A stretch of 17,196 nt of DNA, from contig JADFUQ010000079.1 of the NCBI GenBank assembly GCA_015222065.1, positions 1 through 17,196 of the forward strand, read 5' to 3'. The notes beneath the pieces are model-generated. The model ran no database searches. It saw nothing but the letters and a program-made list of their open reading frames with translations, and was not told where the DNA came from. Each line of letters begins with the position of its first letter. Position 1 is the stretch's first letter. Shown here in pieces: positions 13,792 through 17,196 of this stretch. The stretch is from Bacteroidota bacterium (lineage in GTDB: Bacteria > Bacteroidota > Bacteroidia > Bacteroidales > VadinHA17). Both the position numbers and the translations under genes were made by a program.

Positions 13792-13844
13792 TGGTTATCC
13801 GCCTTCGTTACCACTACGGCGGACGAAGCTGGTTACTGGTTACT
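13792..13844. repeat. GC-rich hairpin repeat with TGGTTAC units
   Basis: TCCGCC (13798-13803) and GGCGGA (13818-13823) form a hairpin. The overlapping words CTTCGT (13803-13808) and ACGAAG (13823-13828) form an alternative one. It is flanked by TGGTTAT (13792-13798) and tandem TGGTTAC units (13830-13843). The TCCGCC/GGCGGA stem is the same as the one inside the element at 8885. Confidence 0.6.
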
Positions 13845-13902
13845 TTTTTAAATTATTTTTCAAATCTCAAACATCCTTCTCTCTACTTAGACTTTCATAT
13901 TA

Positions 13903-13961
13903 CTTTGCGATCTTTGCGCCTTCTTTGCGACCTTTGCGTGAACTTTTCGCGACCTCTGCGG
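13903..13961. repeat. CTTTGCG short repeats
   Basis: CTTTGCG occurs at 13903, 13912, 13923 and 13932, with spacings of 9, 11 and 9 bases, followed by decayed versions (CTTTTCGCG near 13943 and CCTCTGCGG near 13953). Confidence 0.65.
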
Positions 13962-13994
13962 TTAATTCTTCTTCACTATGCCACCGCAACACAA

Positions 13995-14115
13995 CTCTTT
14001 TCGACTCTTCAACTTCTTCCCTCTTCCATTCTTCCATTATTCCACCATTCCATTATTCCCCTCTACTCCCTTTATTCCCCCTACTCCATTATTCCATTTT
14101 TCCCCTCTCCTTTTA
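13995..14115. repeat. Pyrimidine-rich tract with TTCCATT/ATTCC units
   Basis: About 120 bases that are almost entirely C and T on the plus strand apart from regular A residues, built from repeated words such as TTCCATT, ATTCC and CCATT. The strand bias is extreme compared with the flanks. Confidence 0.65.
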
Positions 14116-14119
14116 TGGA

Positions 14120-14166
14120 ATTCGGTAACACCCTGCATCCAATAAATGAAACCGAATAATTTCGGT
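14120..14166. promoter_or_regulatory. Three TTCGGT half-sites upstream of the VIT-VWA gene
   Basis: ATTCGGT (14120-14126), ACCGAAT (14151-14157) and TTCGGT (14161-14166) alternate in orientation. The last two form a perfect ACCGAA-TAAT-TTCGGT palindrome 34 bp before the start codon. A weak -7-like TTTATTTG (14171-14178) follows directly. The layout suits an operator at the promoter; no regulator is assigned. Confidence 0.4.
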
Positions 14167-14199
14167 CGGATTTATTTGTTTAACCAAAATTACTAAAAA

Positions 14200-16554
14200 A
14201 TGAGAACTTTATATCAAAACAAAAAGCAAACGAGAAATTGTTTGATTTTTCTTGCAATTTTTATGATAACCGGATTATTTAATGCTTATTCCCAGCGTAT
14301 CGTTTCGCCCGGGATTCGGAATCCGGAAGAGAGAAACCAGTCGCCCTATTTCTGGGTTCAAAGTGAAGATCCTGAAACAGACCGGTTACCACTGAAAAAA
14401 ACTTCTGCAAATGTAAATATTGCAGGAGTTATAGCTGATGTAACCATTAACCAGGTTTACCAGAACACAGGGAAAAATACTCTTGAAGCAATTTATATTT
14501 TTCCCGCTTCAACCAGGTCGGCAGTATATTCAATGAAAATGAAGATTGGTGAAAGGGAAATAATTGCTGTAATACAGGAAAGCGAAAAAGCAAGGCAGAA
14601 TTATGAAGCAGCTAAAGCCAACGGACAGACAGCATCATTGCTGGAACAGGAAAGACCCAATGTTTTTAAGATGAACGTGGCAAATATCCTTCCTGGTGAT
14701 GTTATTGAGGTAGAAATGAAATATACCGAATTGCTCATACCGGAATCTGCAATATATGAATTTGTCTTCCCTACCGTGGTTGGTCCGAGATACGCTGGAG
14801 CTTCAAACGTTACCAACACACAGGAAAACAATTGGGTAAGCAATCCATACCTGAAAGAGGGTAAATCGCCCAATTATTCATTTAATATAAAAGTTAATAT
14901 TTCAGCAGGATTACCAATCCGGTCATTATCTTCGCTTTCGCACGATGCTACAATTACTTACCAGGGTAAAAACAAAGCACGGATAGGGCTGAAAAATCCC
15001 GAAACCTTTCAGGGTGATAAAGATTTTATTCTTAATTACCGTCTTTCCGGTGACAGGATTGAATCGGGACTTATATTATATGAAGGAGAAAAGGAGAATT
15101 TCTTTCTTGCAATGGTACAGCCGCCAAAACGGGTTCTCCGGGAAGAAATGCCTCCACGTGAATTTATTTTCATTGTAGATGTTTCGGGCTCAATGCACGG
15201 ATTTCCACTGGATGTTTCCAAACAACTGATGAAAAACCTGCTTAACGATCTCAGGCCAAATGACAGGTTTAATGTTCTTCTTTTTGCCGGTTGTTCAAAC
15301 CTGTTTTCTGAAGAATCGATTCAGGCAAAAAAGGAAAATATTGTGAATGCAATTAATTTTATCAACAAGCAATCAGGTGGTGGAGGTACAGAATTGCTCT
15401 CTGCTCTGAAAAGGGCAATGACCCTGCCACAAACTGAAGGTTACTCCAGGAGTTTCGTTATTGCCACCGATGGTTATATCTGTGTTGAGAAAGAAACTTT
15501 TGAGTTCATGGACAGGAACCTTGGTGAAGCAAACTTTTTCACTTTTGGTATCGGCTCTTCGGTGAACAGGTATCTGATTGAAGGCATGGCACATGTTGGA
15601 AGAGGCAAGCCTTTTGTTGTTATCAATGAAAAAGAGGCAGATAGAAAAGCTGCCGGGTTCAGAAAATATGTTTCAACCCCGGTTTTAACTGATATTGAAG
15701 TATCATTCAATGGTTTTAATGCATACGATATTGAACCGGTGAATGTACCGGATCTGCTGGCTGAACGCCCGGTAGTTTTGTTCGGAAAATGGAAAGGATC
15801 ACCAATGGGTTCAATTGAAGTAAAAGGCAGATCTGGCGGGAAGAAGTATAATGAAACTTTGAAAGTAAGTTCTGTAATTCCTTCAAATAAAAACTCAGCT
15901 ATTAAATATCTGTGGGCAAGGGAAAAGATCCGTTTTTTAGACGATTATCAGCAGGTATCAGGTTCAGATGAAGATATAAAAGAGAAGGTTACTGCACTTG
16001 GTTTAAAATATAATCTTTTAACGAAATATACCTCTTTTATCGCGCTGGATTCCGAAATAAGGAATAAGAACGGACAGATAACTACAATAAAACAACCTTT
16101 GCCACTTCCTAATGGAGTAAGTAATTATGCAATTGGAGGAATGGTTAAAAAATCAGCGATATTATCAAGCAGATCTTTAAAAACAAAAGGATATAATCCG
16201 GCTATTCAGGTTTCGGGTGAAGCAATGGAAATTGAAGATGAAATGGCTTATTCACCGGTTGTTGAAGTAAAACCGGAATATAAAGGCGGGGTGAATGAGT
16301 TAAACACCTTTTTCAAAAAGAATCTTATTTTCCCCGAATCACTTAAAAAAGCCGGGATCAGAGGAGTTGTTTTTGTTCAGTTCATTGTAGATAAATATGG
16401 TAATGTTAAAGAGATTGAAGTTATAAAAGGGCTACACCCTGATGCAGACCTTGAGGCAATAAGGTTAATTAAGCTAACCGGAAAAAAATGGAAACCCGGA
16501 ATACGAAACGGAAATGCTGCAGAGATGCAGATGATTATTCCTGTTAAGTTTTAA
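14200..16554 (+). CDS. Secreted VIT-VWA-TonB domain protein
   Basis: 784-residue envelope protein. A signal peptide with a hydrophobic core at 14-28 has a likely cut after AYS (31). A VIT domain follows at about 60-185 (NVNIAGVIADVTINQVYQNT, 71-90; EAIYIFPA, 96-103; NVANILPGDVIEVEMKYTE, 159-177). The von Willebrand A domain spans about 322-490, with an intact metal-ion site: Asp327-x-Ser329-x-Ser331 in DVSGSM, Thr397 in GGGGTE, and Asp424 in ATDGY. A linker region ends near 685, then a TonB C-terminal domain at 690-784 (FFKKNLIFPESLKKAGIRG, 704-722). VIT-VWA proteins resemble inter-alpha-trypsin inhibitor heavy chains and bind proteins through the metal site. The C-terminal TonB domain is unusual here. 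It is divergent from the sigma gene and followed by a hairpin. Confidence 0.92.
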   Translation: MRTLYQNKKQTRNCLIFLAIFMITGLFNAYSQRIVSPGIRNPEERNQSPYFWVQSEDPETDRLPLKKTSANVNIAGVIADVTINQVYQNTGKNTLEAIYIFPASTRSAVYSMKMKIGEREIIAVIQESEKARQNYEAAKANGQTASLLEQERPNVFKMNVANILPGDVIEVEMKYTELLIPESAIYEFVFPTVVGPRYAGASNVTNTQENNWVSNPYLKEGKSPNYSFNIKVNISAGLPIRSLSSLSHDATITYQGKNKARIGLKNPETFQGDKDFILNYRLSGDRIESGLILYEGEKENFFLAMVQPPKRVLREEMPPREFIFIVDVSGSMHGFPLDVSKQLMKNLLNDLRPNDRFNVLLFAGCSNLFSEESIQAKKENIVNAINFINKQSGGGGTELLSALKRAMTLPQTEGYSRSFVIATDGYICVEKETFEFMDRNLGEANFFTFGIGSSVNRYLIEGMAHVGRGKPFVVINEKEADRKAAGFRKYVSTPVLTDIEVSFNGFNAYDIEPVNVPDLLAERPVVLFGKWKGSPMGSIEVKGRSGGKKYNETLKVSSVIPSNKNSAIKYLWAREKIRFLDDYQQVSGSDEDIKEKVTALGLKYNLLTKYTSFIALDSEIRNKNGQITTIKQPLPLPNGVSNYAIGGMVKKSAILSSRSLKTKGYNPAIQVSGEAMEIEDEMAYSPVVEVKPEYKGGVNELNTFFKKNLIFPESLKKAGIRGVVFVQFIVDKYGNVKEIEVIKGLHPDADLEAIRLIKLTGKKWKPGIRNGNAAEMQMIIPVKF

Positions 16555-16565
16555 TTTATTTTTTT

Positions 16566-16598
16566 ACCCGCCTGGTGGTTCAGAACTACCGCGCGGGT
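16566..16598 (+). terminator. Long hairpin, probable terminator of the VIT-VWA gene
   Basis: A 33-base near-palindrome centred on 16582. ACCCGC (16566-16571) pairs with GCGGGT (16593-16598), GGT with ACC, and GTTC with GAAC, with only a mismatch and wobble pairs between. It starts 12 bp after the stop and is followed by ATTTTCC, a weak T-tract. The high symmetry also suggests a dispersed palindromic repeat. Confidence 0.55.
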
Positions 16599-16663
16599 AT
16601 TTTCCATTTAGCTCACATCCATTAAACCGGAGTTTTTTAAAACCAAAAGAAATTTTTAATGTG

Positions 16664-16704
16664 TTATGCAATGTAATAAAAGACTTTTATAATAAATTGC
16701 ATAA
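16664..16704. promoter_or_regulatory. Nested palindromes upstream of the methyltransferase
   Basis: The outer arms TTATGCAAT (16664-16672) and ATTGCATAA (16696-16704) are a perfect 9-bp inverted pair. Inside them, almost concentric, lies TAAAAG-A-CTTTTA (16677-16689). No T-tract follows, so it is not a terminator. It ends 25 bp before the ATG at 16730, a fitting place for an operator or a leader RNA structure. Confidence 0.45.
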
Positions 16705-16729
16705 TAACTGATAACAAAAAAGAGAAATC

Positions 16730-17196
16730 ATGAAAAACTATTCTTCCCCAACAAAAATCATAACCGTCCTTTTTGTATCGTTCCTTTTAACAAATTCTGC
16801 TGTTGCTCAATCAAGCGGTGACCCTTTTAAAGGAATTGAAAACTCAAAGGTACTGCCAATGCTCAAACATCTCCCCCGCAGGTATGGAGGCATGAATGTT
16901 CCTGCCTCAGACGGTCGCTTACTTTATGATCTGATTATTAAAAATAGTTATAGAAGGGGACTTGAAATTGGCACATCAAACGGATATTCAGGCTTATGGA
17001 TTGGTCTGGCTTTTCAAAAAACAGGGGGAACCCTGATAACTATCGAGATTGAGAAAAAGAGAGCGGAAGAGGCAAGAGAGAATTTCAAAAAAGCCGGTCT
17101 GGATAAAGTGATCGACTCACGCATCAATGATGCTTTCAAGGAAATTCCAAAGATTGAGGGAGATTTCGATTTTATTTTCATTGATGCATGGAAACC
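16730..17196 (+). CDS. SAM-dependent O-methyltransferase with apparent signal peptide, 3'-truncated by window end
   Basis: 155 codons are visible and the frame is open at the right edge. Residues 1-26 look like a signal peptide: a Lys-containing start, hydrophobic ITVLFVSFLLTNSAVA (11-26), and a likely cut after AVA. The rest is a class I methyltransferase of the O-methyltransferase type: the SAM-binding motif LEIGTSNGYSGLW (78-90), the acidic strand end TIEIEKKRAEEAREN (104-118), and FIFIDAWK (148-155). The small-molecule substrate is unknown. Export would be odd, because SAM is not expected in the periplasm; the hydrophobic start may instead act as a membrane anchor. The ATG is preceded by AAAAAAGAGAAATC, a weak purine-rich site. 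It has its own upstream region with nested palindromes. Confidence 0.85.
   Translation, partial: MKNYSSPTKIITVLFVSFLLTNSAVAQSSGDPFKGIENSKVLPMLKHLPRRYGGMNVPASDGRLLYDLIIKNSYRRGLEIGTSNGYSGLWIGLAFQKTGGTLITIEIEKKRAEEARENFKKAGLDKVIDSRINDAFKEIPKIEGDFDFIFIDAWK

Larger units (their letters stand above)
13726..14199. other. Composite repeat region between the sigma and VIT-VWA genes
   Basis: This 474-bp divergent region contains, in order: a 7-bp palindrome (13774-13790), a GC-rich hairpin repeat with TGGTTAC units (13792-13844), CTTTGCG repeats (13903-13961), a pyrimidine-rich tract with CCATT units (13995-14115), and TTCGGT half-sites (14120-14166). Two long open frames cross it (13526-14128 and 13785-14159). 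Their products are low-complexity Phe/Ser/Leu/Pro strings created by the repeats, not proteins. Confidence 0.7.

Noticed and set aside
13903..14115. Repeat arrays considered as a CRISPR
   Set aside because: Units are only 5-9 bp with no unique spacers of regular length and no cas genes nearby.
13526..14159. Two long plus-strand frames (13526-14128 and 13785-14159)
   Set aside because: Antisense to the sigma gene and then repeat-derived Phe/Ser/Leu/Pro-rich strings; they arise from CTTTGCG and CCATT repeats.

Overview
The window reads as a chromosomal segment of a member of the Bacteroidota, probably an anaerobic Bacteroidales or Marinilabiliales-like lineage. The reasons are low GC, a block in the order sigma-54 activator, lptE, TPR protein, secG, groES, groL, a type IX secretion (T9SS) sorting tail, a GSCFA-domain protein, a sigma factor gene beside a zinc-finger/TonB protein, several exact matches to the Bacteroidota -7 promoter box (TAnnTTTG), and few Shine-Dalgarno sequences. 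This assignment is inferred from gene content only; there is no rRNA gene to check it.

Layout. (1) 39-5713, all minus strand: an AAA+ sigma-54 activator without a receiver domain, lptE (LPS transport lipoprotein), a charged TPR protein, secG (translocon), an intrinsic terminator, then groES-groL. (2) 5714-5824: divergent control region with a TAnnTTTG box facing each way. (3) 5825-6986, plus strand: kdsB (Kdo activation), then an orphan T9SS C-terminal tail with no body, probably a gene remnant. (4) 7190-8259, plus strand: an ECF-type sigma factor, a small two-helix membrane protein, and a strong terminator. (5) 8272-8790: a DUF2062 membrane protein. (6) 9134-11444: a GSCFA protein and a monoglyceride-lipase-like hydrolase (minus strand), divergent from a YjbQ-family protein (plus strand). 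(7) 11734-16554: a second ECF-like sigma factor, a zinc-finger/membrane/TonB protein downstream of it, and on the other strand a secreted VIT-VWA-TonB protein. (8) 16730 to the right edge: a SAM methyltransferase with an apparent export signal, cut off by the window end.

How the genes relate. Region 1 is mostly envelope biogenesis and protein export or folding, and kdsB on the far side of the shared promoter region is also an LPS gene. Region 7 is the most unusual part. The sigma factor, a probable anti-sigma factor ending in a TonB domain, and a periplasmic VIT-VWA protein that also ends in a TonB domain could form an envelope signalling module. The domains can be seen; their working together is a hypothesis.

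The non-coding DNA is rich in short dispersed repeats. An ~80-90 bp element occurs twice in the same orientation (8885 and 11621), each time between convergent genes. A heptamer array lies near each end of the sigma/TonB intergenic region, and one array forms the last codons of the sigma gene. A 474-bp stretch at 13726-14199 combines at least four simple repeat types. I found no tRNA, rRNA, CRISPR array, insertion sequence or phage gene.
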